NCBI GenBank assembly: GCA_021780355.1
Contig: JAJXYX010000067.1
Span: 1-55,430 of the forward strand
Direction: 5' to 3'
Length of the DNA: 55,430 nt
DNA from: a bacterium
GTDB lineage: Bacteria; Chlamydiota; Chlamydiia; Chlamydiales; SM23-39
The notes below the pieces were generated by a model that saw only the letters and a program-made list of their open reading frames with translations, did no database searches and had not been told where the DNA came from. The position numbers were made by a program, and so were the translations under genes. This document shows, piece by piece, positions 8,100-15,515 of this stretch (position 1 is its first letter; each line of letters starts with the position of its first letter).

Positions 8100-8705
8100 C
8101 TATTTTAAAATCTCTACGCTTCCGCTTTCGATTTTGTAGTAGGCGCCGATGCATTCGAGCTTTTTCTCATCGATGAGGCGTTTGAGGATCGGGCTCTTTT
8201 TTAATTGGGCCACGATGTGTTTTACGTTGGCTTTGACGGCCATTTCCAGATTGGTTGGTTTTTTAAGAGCAGGTTGAATTAGAGCTGCGACCGCTTCGAT
8301 ATCTGCCGTATTCTTTTCCATGACCGCCTTGACAGCTCCGCATGATTCATGGCCTAGCACAAGAACCAAACCGGAGCCTAGTACTTTGGTTGAATAATCA
8401 ATGCTGTCTAGTTCTATGGGGCCGACGACATTTCCTGCTACGCGGACGACAAATGTATCGCCAGTTCCCTGATCAAAAATAATTTCAGGTGTAACTCTTG
8501 AGTCTGAGCAACTTACAATTGTGGCGAAAGGAGCTTGCCCTTGGACAAGCGAATTTCTTCGATCGGCTGAGTGATCCGCATGAAGAGGCTTGTCTTCCGC
8601 GTAGCGCCGATTGCCGTCGATGAGGTTGTTTAGCGCTTCGGAAGGCGTCAGGCTAAAGCTTGGATGGGCTGCGATCAAAAAGAGGAGAAAAAATTTCTTA
8701 TACAT
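8100..8705 (-). CDS. exported beta-class carbonic anhydrase
   Basis: A 201-residue beta-carbonic anhydrase (CO2 + H2O to bicarbonate and proton). Zinc ligands and the Asp/Arg dyad are visible: CSDSR gives Cys66, Asp68 and Arg70, and HESCG gives His119 and Cys122. Residues 1 to about 18 (MYKKFFLLFLIAAHPSFS) form a signal peptide, so the enzyme probably works in the periplasm, unlike most bacterial beta enzymes. ATG 8705 is chosen; the longer frame to 8735 adds ten residues encoded entirely by the palindromic repeat at 8717-8885 and would precede the signal peptide. That repeat ends 11 bases before the start, and no good Shine-Dalgarno is seen. Confidence 0.85.
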   Translation of the reverse strand: MYKKFFLLFLIAAHPSFSLTPSEALNNLIDGNRRYAEDKPLHADHSADRRNSLVQGQAPFATIVSCSDSRVTPEIIFDQGTGDTFVVRVAGNVVGPIELDSIDYSTKVLGSGLVLVLGHESCGAVKAVMEKNTADIEAVAALIQPALKKPTNLEMAVKANVKHIVAQLKKSPILKRLIDEKKLECIGAYYKIESGSVEILK

Positions 8706-8716
8706 AATTTTGTGAA

Positions 8717-8885
8717 TATACCCAACGTGATTCAAAATTTGGCCGCTAGGCGGGATTGAAAGCTACCAAAAATCGATTCTTACAAAGGGGGGTAGTATTA
8801 AATCAATACAATCCCCCTTTGTAAGAATCGATTTTTGGCGCTTTGAACCCGCCTAGCGGCCAAATTTTGAATCACGTTGGGTATA
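8717..8885. repeat. 169-bp palindromic repeat, copy 2 (variant arms)
   Basis: Almost perfect palindrome with TATACCC...GGGTATA ends. The outer arms (AACGTGATTCAAAATTTGGC) are a third type, unlike those at 27644 or 48285, while the inner part (CAAAAATCGATTCTTACAAAGGGGG and its complement, then GGCGCTTTGAA) shares the family core but with a compensated stem sequence. It fills the space between the carbonic anhydrase and SET genes, which diverge from it. Confidence 0.85.
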
Positions 8886-8961
8886 TCCATGGAAGTTAAT
8901 AAATGTCAATTTTTTGATGAAAATTTTGAAGATAATGTGACGTTTACAGTATAATTGAATT

Positions 8962-9663
8962 ATGAAGTTTAGACTGAAAAGACAAGAAATCGATAAAGAT
9001 TTGTTTATTTTCTGCCTTAATAGGATAAAGCAAGATAAGCTGGTCCTTCCAAAAGCTGGAAAAAAAATTGTTCAGGGAATGTCTGCTGTTCTTAAGGACA
9101 TTGAAGAGAGCGGTCTTCCGAGCTATTTGCGAATTAAAAAGCTGAAAGGAAAGCTAGGATATGGAGTTTTTCTTCATCCAGAAGCTAAGCCTATTTCAAG
9201 GGGGGCTTTGATTGCTCCTTATTCGGGAAGGGTTCTCTTGTCTCCTCAATATGCGGGGAATGATTCTGATTACGCTTTTGCTTTGATGTCAAATCTTTGT
9301 TTGACAAGAGAGGAGCAGCTTAAATGGGATCCTTCTCGCCGCTATCATCCCCGCCGCCTTTATTCTGTCGATCTAGATGCTCACAAAAAGGGGAATTTTA
9401 CCCGTTTTATCAATCACTCAGAAACGCCGAATGTAGAAGCCAGGTTTGTGAAAATTTCGTCTACTTCAAAAGATCTTCCTTCGGCTCCTTTTGAGCTGAT
9501 TTATGTGGCTAAGAAGATGATCCGTCCTGGAGAGCAGCTGCTTGTTTGCTACGAAGGGGAAGATAAGAGCTACTGGGGAGCTCTCAAGATCAAGCCTTTT
9601 TCTATGACGCCAACAACATTTATGTTGGATAAGTCTGGCGAGATTGTAGATCTATCCGAGTGA
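8962..9663 (+). CDS. SET-domain protein (NUE-like lysine methyltransferase)
   Basis: A 233-residue protein whose C-terminal 170 residues form a SET domain. Seen: GYGVFLHPEAKPISRGALIAPYSG at the SET N-terminus, FTRFINHSETPN with Asn151-His152 and Asn157 (the S-adenosylmethionine-binding NHxxxPN block), and GEQLLVCYEG (190-199) with the catalytic Tyr, then YW. Length and plan resemble chlamydial NUE, a secreted enzyme that methylates host histones in the nucleus; secretion here is inferred. The first 55 residues are basic (KFRLKRQEIDK). No clear Shine-Dalgarno precedes ATG 8962. It stands between two palindromic repeats and ahead of the Cdc20/Cdh1-like gene. Confidence 0.85.
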   Translation: MKFRLKRQEIDKDLFIFCLNRIKQDKLVLPKAGKKIVQGMSAVLKDIEESGLPSYLRIKKLKGKLGYGVFLHPEAKPISRGALIAPYSGRVLLSPQYAGNDSDYAFALMSNLCLTREEQLKWDPSRRYHPRRLYSVDLDAHKKGNFTRFINHSETPNVEARFVKISSTSKDLPSAPFELIYVAKKMIRPGEQLLVCYEGEDKSYWGALKIKPFSMTPTTFMLDKSGEIVDLSE

Positions 9664-9681
9664 AAATCTCAGAGTCTCGAA

Positions 9682-9799
9682 TATATACCCGTTCCACCTC
9701 AATCGTACCCAAAAGGACCACATTGAAAGCCTTTTAAATTGAATAAAAAGGCTTTGAATGTGGTCTTTTTGGGTGCCGTTGAGGTGGAACGGGTATATA
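9682..9799. repeat. 118-bp palindrome of a second family
   Basis: TATATACCCGTTCCACCTCAA at the left is mirrored by TTGAGGTGGAACGGGTATATA at the right, and the inner arms (ACCCAAAAGGACCACATT..AAAGCC) also pair, around a short A/T-rich loop. The ends share TATACC/GGTATA with the 165-bp family but the rest is unrelated. A left-half remnant lies at 54554-54610. It begins 19 bases after the SET gene stop and may also end its transcription. Confidence 0.8.
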
Positions 9800-9871
9800 G
9801 TGCTTCTGCTTGCAAGGCACCCAAGATTTTCGTTTTAACTATTCACTTTTCTAACTATTTTAGCAGGGTTA

Positions 9872-10009
9872 CTACTCGAAGATTATAAGACCCTGGCAAA
9901 AATCGATGGCGGCAAAGGGGGCTAGTATGAGCTGACTCACTTTGCCGCAATCGATTTTTTGTGCTTTCAATCCCGTCTGATAGCCGATTCTTGAGTTATG
10001 AATCGGATA
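9872..10009. repeat. decayed copy of the 165-bp palindromic repeat
   Basis: The core (GGCAAAAATCGATGGCGGCAAAG at 9895 onward, and CTTTGCCGCAATCGATTTTT) and the right arm (ATAGCCGATTCTTGAGTTATGAATCGG) are clear, but the left arm is eroded and the right end reads GGATA instead of GGTATA. It lies about 90 bases upstream of the first Cdc20/Cdh1-like gene. Confidence 0.7.
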
Positions 10010-10019
10010 ATGATAGAAG

Positions 10020-10100
10020 AAAGGTGATAAATTTTTTAAATATGTTTTTATTGTTTTTGTGTGTTAAGATTTTTTGTTTTTAACAAAAAAATAGGTGGAT
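10020..10100 (+). promoter_or_regulatory. leader conserved between the two Cdc20/Cdh1-like genes
   Basis: TGTTTTTGTGTG..TTTTAACAAAAAAATAG.T.GATATG is shared, with few changes, by this leader and the leader at 43380-43428. The match covers about 50 bases up to the start codon and is A/T rich. It may hold the promoter and leader of both genes; no convincing -35/-10 pair could be fixed by eye. Confidence 0.45.
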
Positions 10101-11696
10101 ATGTCTTTTAGTCAACTTTCTTCTGTATCTGATTTTTCGATTTTGAATTTACGTCCTTACAAGCGGAGAAAAATTTCTGATCCTGTACAAAATCTTTTTG
10201 ATGAAACGCGCAAACATTCGTCTGAACTGTTAGAGGAGAACGGATTGCCGTTCAAGCGCCGTAAAATTGAAGTGGTTCCAAAGGCCTCTTTTTCTGAAAA
10301 GAGTGAATCGTTTAGCAGTTCTTCTGAAAAGAGTGAATCGTTTAGCAGTTCTTCTGAAAAGAGTGAATCGTCTAGCAGTTCTTCTGAAAAGAGTGAATCG
10401 TCTAGCAGTTCTTCTGAAAAGAGCGAATCGTCTAGCAGTTCAGCAGCCCCCCCTTTTTTTCAAGGGGTTCGACTAGATCGTTTTATTCCTCGGGCGGTGA
10501 ATAAAGAGTTGTTGCAAGGTAATTTAGAGCTTGATACCACTTATAAAAAATACCTTGCTGCTAATTTGCTGGGATCTACAGATCCTCAAGATGAAAAGGT
10601 TTTTCACTTTTCAGCTGCAAAAGAAAAGAAAAAGAATCCTTATGATTCATCCATTCACAATCCTTCCATTGATTCTATAAAATATCCAACATGCTCTGTA
10701 AAAAAGGTTGTTTCTGTAGGTCGTCTTGAAGATGATTTTTATTGTGATGCTATGGCTTATAATCAAAAACAAGACTGCTTAGCATTTATCGTTGATCTTA
10801 CTGTTTTTATAAAAAAGGGAGATTTTGTTTATCAATCCTTTCCGAATTTCAGAGACGTCCCGTCAGCTGTCGCTTTCAATCCAGAGGGTACGGCTCTCCT
10901 GGTAAGTCTGAGATCTGGGTATTTGGGGGTCTTTGATTTAGTTTTTAATCAAAATGATATCTCTCAATCACTTGTATGGGAAAGTGACGAGTTCTACTCT
11001 CCTTGGCTGCCGCAAAGAAATCATTTTGTTATCTCTCAGGCTTATATTTTTGTTGGAACTGAGGATGGTAGAATTTGTCGGATTAGCAGGGGGGCACCTG
11101 AGGAGAAGAAATTTTATGAAAATATCGATGGTCAACAGGTTGGAGGACTTGCCTTGTCTCCTGATGAGACGTTGCTTCTCGTGGGGAATGAGGGTGGCGG
11201 TATCTCTCTTTTTGATGTCAATAATCCGCGACCTTTACATTATCAGAAATTGACGAGGGGGTGCGTGAAAGCGCTAACATTTTCGCCTTGCGGTCAATTT
11301 TTTCTCATCGGAGGGGGAAGTTTGGATCCTCGTCTTATTCTTTTTAAAGTTGAGAACCAACAAATGAAAAAAGTCTTGAGTTATAACGTAGCATTTCAGA
11401 CAACCTCTCTTTTCTGGCATAAAAATTATGTTGTCTCAACGCATCGAGATGGAGTGGTGCGTACATTTTTGGTGAATCCAGATTCTTTTGCACTGATAAG
11501 CCGACCAAAGTGCGAACCTATTTCTTTAGGCAACCGACTTACTTACGCTGCATTAAGACAAGGAGAATCATCTGAGACACTTTTCATTGGATCCGGTTCT
11601 GAAAACAAGTTGTTTGAAGTAGAAATCAAAGCTCCTTATCAGAATGAGGAAAAGAAGTCTGAGCTATTTTCTTCTAGATATGATACGATCCGTTGA
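10101..11696 (+). CDS. Cdc20/Cdh1-like (Fizzy-family) WD40 protein 1, candidate host APC/C coactivator mimic
   Basis: A 531-residue protein with the order of a eukaryotic APC/C coactivator: basic YKRRKISDP and FKRRKIE motifs near the N-terminus, a Ser/Glu-rich tandem repeat (about 65-114), a C-box-like DRFIPRA (126-132), YKKYLAANLLGS, DDFY (211-214), then a WD40-like propeller with CVKALTFSP (388-396) and GGGSLD (404-409), ending in TIR. From memory of human FZR1, the stretch VGGLALSP..CVKALTFSP aligns with VCGLKWST..AVKAIAWSP almost without gaps. C-box and C-terminal Ile-Arg are the known coactivator docking elements. The C-box Arg is one place early versus DR(F/Y)IPxR. ATG 10101 is chosen by AGG spacing and by its paralogue at 43429. 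Secretion is inferred. Confidence 0.8.
   Translation: MSFSQLSSVSDFSILNLRPYKRRKISDPVQNLFDETRKHSSELLEENGLPFKRRKIEVVPKASFSEKSESFSSSSEKSESFSSSSEKSESSSSSSEKSESSSSSSEKSESSSSSAAPPFFQGVRLDRFIPRAVNKELLQGNLELDTTYKKYLAANLLGSTDPQDEKVFHFSAAKEKKKNPYDSSIHNPSIDSIKYPTCSVKKVVSVGRLEDDFYCDAMAYNQKQDCLAFIVDLTVFIKKGDFVYQSFPNFRDVPSAVAFNPEGTALLVSLRSGYLGVFDLVFNQNDISQSLVWESDEFYSPWLPQRNHFVISQAYIFVGTEDGRICRISRGAPEEKKFYENIDGQQVGGLALSPDETLLLVGNEGGGISLFDVNNPRPLHYQKLTRGCVKALTFSPCGQFFLIGGGSLDPRLILFKVENQQMKKVLSYNVAFQTTSLFWHKNYVVSTHRDGVVRTFLVNPDSFALISRPKCEPISLGNRLTYAALRQGESSETLFIGSGSENKLFEVEIKAPYQNEEKKSELFSSRYDTIR
10293..10442 (+). repeat. five tandem 30-bp repeats inside the first Cdc20/Cdh1-like gene
   Basis: Unit TCTGAAAAGAGTGAATCGTY followed by TAGCAGTTCT, repeated five times with only a few substitutions; each encodes SEKSES(F/S)SSS. 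The paralogue at 43429 lacks this block, so the repeat was gained after duplication or lost there. Near identity of the units implies recent expansion. Confidence 0.9.
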
Positions 11697-11820
11697 GTCT
11701 GAGTAACGTGATGTCCACCAAGGCAGAGAAGGGAAACTTAATTCTGCCTAGGCGAAAACTAGGTCACAGTGATTATGAACCCCCGTTTACGATTTTGTAC
11801 GTGCGTTGGTGTGAGAGGAT

Positions 11821-11841
11821 GGGAGTCAAAATGACTCCCTC
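11821..11841. terminator. hairpin after the first Cdc20/Cdh1-like gene
   Basis: GGGAGTCA, loop AAA, TGACTCCC: a perfect 8-bp stem followed by TCC rather than a T run. It lies between the Cdc20/Cdh1-like gene and the transposase remnant and could serve either strand. Confidence 0.4.
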
Positions 11842-11855
11842 CTGCTAGTGGTCTG

Positions 11856-12094
11856 TCAACATTGAATTTGAGAATACAGACGCCTTAACTTGATTCTTGC
11901 ATCTTTTGTGGTGAATTGCCAATTGCCCCCCATTTGAGTTTGATTGCGTCGACCTGCCCAAGCTTTCCCCTCTTGTTGAACGGTTTCTCTATCTGGCATG
12001 CGCCTTGACATGCATTGCCGAGTAAAGGCTCTTAATTCACATTCTGCTATGTTTAGCCAACTGCCATGCTTGGGTGTATGGTGATTCCGGTTGA
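11856..12094 (-). pseudogene. IS630-family transposase, C-terminal remnant
   Basis: Reading the minus strand, about 78 codons end at TGA (11856-11858) and encode NHHTPKHGSWLNIAECEL, then RRMPDRET, WQFTTKDARIKLRRLYSQIQ. HHTPKHGSWLN(I/M)AE is the hallmark of the last catalytic-Glu block of IS630/Tc1-type DDE transposases. The rest of the gene is absent: immediately upstream the frame runs into a stop. This class of transposase inserts at TA dinucleotides, which matters for the TA-ended palindromes in this window. It explains most of the 500-base gap between the Cdc20/Cdh1-like and HECT genes. Confidence 0.85.
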
Positions 12095-12199
12095 AGGGCG
12101 CTCAAGATTTTTGTTGATGTTTGTGATTGTTACATTTCTTTAAAAAAAAATCGTTTTGTAATAGACTGTTGCGTTCTTTTGCGAGGATGATAATTCAAA

Positions 12200-14848
12200 A
12201 TGAATTTTGTAGAAAATAGTCGATTTTTTGTTGGTTATCCCCCTTATTCATTCCCTGTTTTTGTAGAGGAAGAGGCTATGCAAGTGGGTTGTGAGGTTGA
12301 AAAGCCGAGGCTTACTCTAGCTGATGTTTTAGTTAGTATTGAGAGGGGAGAATTGACTCTTCGAGACGTTCCTGTGGAGTTTTTTTACGACCGCTCTGTT
12401 GTTTTGTTTGCCGTTCAGCATGATGGATTCAACCTTCAATATGCTTCAGAGGAATTTCGGGACGATTGGGGGGTTGTAGCTGCGGCGGTACAGCAAACTT
12501 GGATTGCTTTACGTTATGCCTCGCCGAGACTTAGGGGAGATCGGGTCATTGTTGCGATTGGGGTAAAGCAAGATTGCTTGGCTCTTTTGCAAGCTTCTCC
12601 AGAGCTTCAAAAGGATCGAGAGATCATTTTGACGGCGATTCGATATGGTAGATTGTCACTTCATTTTGTTCCGAAGGAGTTTCTTCATGATCGGGGGGTG
12701 GTCATGGCAGCTATTGAGCGGGATGGGTTGGAACTGCGGTTTGTTCCTCAGCCTCTTCGCTGTGATCTGGAAATAATTCAATTGGCTTTAAGAAAAAATT
12801 TTCAACCTTTTGTTTATATTCGAGATCCGAAGATTATATTGTTTTTAATGCAGGAAAAGCCTGAGGTATTTCAGTATGTGGAAGATCCTTTGATTGCTTT
12901 GGCGATTGTGGGAGTGGATGGAAGATTTCTTCGCTATGGCTCTAGAGAGATTCGTTCCAATCTAGAAGTCGCTTTGCTTGCTGTTCAAAATCATTGGATG
13001 GCTTTTTACTATGTCTCTGAAGATGTTCGGAGAAACTCTAAGGTGATTTCGGCTGCTATGAGCTATCATCCGGAGACGTTTCAAGGAACCCCGGACGAGC
13101 TCTCTTTCCATCGAAGGTGGATCCTTAAAGCGATCGAGACAAATCCTCGTATGCTTTATTTTGTTTCTCATTTAGAGATTGTCTTAGAAGTAGTGAGGAA
13201 GGATTGGAAAATCGCCCGTTATATCAATCAAGATCTATTTCGAGATCAACAGTTTGCTTTTAGTCTGTTGGACCAAGATCAACGGATCCTTCAATATATA
13301 AAAGATCGGAATACTGTATTACTATATATGCAAGAAGATCCGACTGCCTATTGTTTTGTTTCTGAACATCTGAAAAAAGACGAAGAGATCGCGATGTGCG
13401 TTCTTTATAATGATTATTATGCCTTTGAATACGTTCCTTCCGAGCTTTGGAAGAAACGAGAAGTCGTTCTGGCCTTTCTTTCAGATTTGGTTAGTTTTTG
13501 GGAGGAAAGAGCTCTTCATGAGCAAGTTCAAGCTCTCCTTCTCCCGATTTTACAAACAACCTCTGACCGGGAGATCGCTTTTAAGGCTATTGAAGGAACG
13601 TTGGGCTGGGCTTTTCAACATCTTTCCGCAGCGTTCCGCGGCGATCGGGCGATTGCTTTATTTGCCGTTCGAACCAATCCAGAAGCTTTTTTACACGTTT
13701 CGCAAGAACTGAGCCAAGACCCTCTTTTGATCTCATGCGCCAATGGCGAGAGTTTTGAGGGGACTTTCCGTGTTGGGTATGCAGATGTTGTTAATAAGCC
13801 GAGAGAGACTCTTGCAGGCTTATGGGAACGGATTGAAGCGGACGCTTGTTTTCCTTTTATTCAATATACCCATTCTTTAGGTTTTGATGCTGGAGGCCTT
13901 ACTCGGGATTTGGTGGCTCGGCTGTTGAAAACTTTTTTTGATCTGAATGCGCCTATTTTCCCTGGGCGTCAGCAAGATGAAAAATTTATCCCTCAACTCT
14001 ATGAAATTTCTTCTCTTAGTTATTTAGAGCAAGCAGCTTTTTACCGAGCAATAGGGGCGATTTTCGCTTTTGCTTTAATAAATTACCAAGGTTTGCGCAC
14101 AGGGATGCATTTTCATGAGATTGTATTTTCTATGATTTACTCGATTACGCAAGAAGAGATGCAATATCTTCGTTTCATGGGCGAGGAGGAAGGTTTTCCT
14201 GAAGACTTGTATAATAAATTACTCAAGATCTACTTGAAAGACCAATATCCGCTTGTATTTGTTTCTCCCTTTGAAGATCAAAGATGGGTAGATCGAGCAG
14301 TTGATGAATTTGTGGATAGAGGAAATATCCCTGAGGCTTTAGAGAAGGAATATGAGGGGATGTCCATCGTAGATAAAAAAACTGAGTTTTTAAGAGACTT
14401 TCGTATTTATCACACGATTGTCGCCGTTCTTTATATGGTAAAATCGATGAGCCGTTATGCAACAGAAGGGCAATGGAATGCATTGAAAGGAGCGTCTCCT
14501 CTTGAGCTTCAAGAACGTATAGAAGGCTCTCTTTCAAGACAGCAAATTTTAGATGCCTTGCGATGGGACGCTGCCGATCAGCAGACAAGACAGTGGCTTA
14601 TCTATTGGATAGAAACGGCCAGTTTTGAACAGTTGGAGAGATTCGTTTTTGTGATGACAGGGGCCTTTTCTTTAGGGACCACTCAGAGACTCCATATTCA
14701 TCTCTATGCAGAAGATCAGCAATTGCCCTCTTTTCGAGCTTGCACCTTCACCATGAATTTGCCGAAGGGCTACGCTGACTACCCAACTTTTAAGGCAAAA
14801 TTAGAACTTAGCTTGGCAGAAGGTGGAGAAGGGTTTCAGTTTTCTTAG
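12200..14848 (+). CDS. HECT-type E3 ubiquitin ligase with DUF4116-like repeats
   Basis: An 882-residue protein. Residues about 60-520 hold many copies of a DUF4116-like repeat of about 26 residues (D+.VV..AV..dg..L.yas..lr.D). The C-terminal third is a HECT domain: GFDAGGLTRD (561-570) matches the N-lobe signature, and the C-lobe has FVFVMTGAFSLGTT, then SFRACTFTMNLPKGY with Cys848 in the position of the thioester Cys, and ends EGGEGFQF. HECT ligases take ubiquitin from an E2 onto this Cys and pass it to a substrate; bacteria lack ubiquitin, so a host target is implied. ATG 12278 (GAGGAAGAGG upstream) is an alternative start giving 856 residues. Confidence 0.85.
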   Translation: MNFVENSRFFVGYPPYSFPVFVEEEAMQVGCEVEKPRLTLADVLVSIERGELTLRDVPVEFFYDRSVVLFAVQHDGFNLQYASEEFRDDWGVVAAAVQQTWIALRYASPRLRGDRVIVAIGVKQDCLALLQASPELQKDREIILTAIRYGRLSLHFVPKEFLHDRGVVMAAIERDGLELRFVPQPLRCDLEIIQLALRKNFQPFVYIRDPKIILFLMQEKPEVFQYVEDPLIALAIVGVDGRFLRYGSREIRSNLEVALLAVQNHWMAFYYVSEDVRRNSKVISAAMSYHPETFQGTPDELSFHRRWILKAIETNPRMLYFVSHLEIVLEVVRKDWKIARYINQDLFRDQQFAFSLLDQDQRILQYIKDRNTVLLYMQEDPTAYCFVSEHLKKDEEIAMCVLYNDYYAFEYVPSELWKKREVVLAFLSDLVSFWEERALHEQVQALLLPILQTTSDREIAFKAIEGTLGWAFQHLSAAFRGDRAIALFAVRTNPEAFLHVSQELSQDPLLISCANGESFEGTFRVGYADVVNKPRETLAGLWERIEADACFPFIQYTHSLGFDAGGLTRDLVARLLKTFFDLNAPIFPGRQQDEKFIPQLYEISSLSYLEQAAFYRAIGAIFAFALINYQGLRTGMHFHEIVFSMIYSITQEEMQYLRFMGEEEGFPEDLYNKLLKIYLKDQYPLVFVSPFEDQRWVDRAVDEFVDRGNIPEALEKEYEGMSIVDKKTEFLRDFRIYHTIVAVLYMVKSMSRYATEGQWNALKGASPLELQERIEGSLSRQQILDALRWDAADQQTRQWLIYWIETASFEQLERFVFVMTGAFSLGTTQRLHIHLYAEDQQLPSFRACTFTMNLPKGYADYPTFKAKLELSLAEGGEGFQFS

Positions 14849-14870
14849 AAGCTGTATAATACAGCTTCTA
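14846..14870. terminator. stem-loop after the HECT gene
   Basis: TAGAAGCTGTA, loop TAA, TACAGCTTCTA: a perfect 11-bp stem that includes the HECT stop codon. No T run follows, so it may stabilise the 3' end of the mRNA or end transcription from both convergent genes. Confidence 0.5.
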
Positions 14871-14884
14871 GGAATCAATCGATT

Positions 14885-15346
14885 TCAGAATAGATGGACA
14901 ATTTCCTTGATGAGCCAGGTGCCTTGGAGTTTCCAGGATATGCCATTGATCTCGCTCATGCCGGCCTTTCTTAGAAATTGAGTTCTGGAGGCGAGTTCTG
15001 AAAGTTGGCTGAACCAATTGTCTTTTTCTTGTATAGAACCCAAAGCTTTTATCAGCCGTTTTTCATTAGCCCCAACCTGGATGGCATCATGGGCGCCGAC
15101 TCCTACGAGGGCAGCTAGAGAAAGAACGATAACAGCGCCAAGGGATGAAAAAGGCAATAGAGTCAGTGCAAAAAAGCCTAAAAAGGAAGCGAAAATAGCT
15201 CCAGCCACCCCTGCAGTGCGTAAAATTACTGATTCGAGTTTCAGCTCCTCCATCTGCCGATCCAACCTGGATGAATGACGGTTCACATTGAGAAGGTCCT
15301 CTTTTAATTCTGTAAAAAAATCTGCGCAATCAGAAATACATCCCAT
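14885..15346 (-). CDS. Inc-like small membrane protein
   Basis: A 153-residue protein with a soluble N-terminus, then a bilobed hydrophobic block of about 50 residues (about 43-95, VILRTAGVAGAIFASFLGFF..VIVLSLAALVGVGAH) made of two membrane helices split by a short PFSSLG turn, and a soluble C-terminal tail. This two-helix hairpin is the defining feature of chlamydial inclusion membrane proteins, but there is no conserved sequence motif, so the call is structural only. A strong AAGGAG precedes ATG 15346. It is convergent with the HECT ligase gene. Function unknown. Confidence 0.6.
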   Translation of the reverse strand: MGCISDCADFFTELKEDLLNVNRHSSRLDRQMEELKLESVILRTAGVAGAIFASFLGFFALTLLPFSSLGAVIVLSLAALVGVGAHDAIQVGANEKRLIKALGSIQEKDNWFSQLSELASRTQFLRKAGMSEINGISWKLQGTWLIKEIVHLF

Positions 15347-15474
15347 AAAAACTCCTTTTGGATTTTGAGTCGGGGATTGTAGTGGCTACGGCTTTATGAG
15401 TCAAGAGAATGTCTGTTGACAGAGACCATCGGTCCCGAATCTTTTTTAGAATTTTCATTAATCTTGTTTTTTAT

Positions 15475-15510
15475 TATACCGAAGAAAAGTTGAAAAATCG
15501 TCTCAGGCAA
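15475..15510 (+). repeat. left-end fragment of the 165-bp palindromic repeat
   Basis: TATACCGAAGAAAAGTTGAAAAATCGTCTCAGGC matches the left arm of the copies at 1204 and 27644 with several substitutions; no core or right arm follows. It forms part of the leader of the DUF4239 gene, including bases just ahead of its ribosome binding site. Confidence 0.5.
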
Positions 15511-15515
15511 GGCTT

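Noticed and set aside
8706-8735. Upstream start of the carbonic anhydrase at 8735
   Set aside because: The extra ten codons are encoded by the palindromic repeat and would sit before a normal signal peptide.
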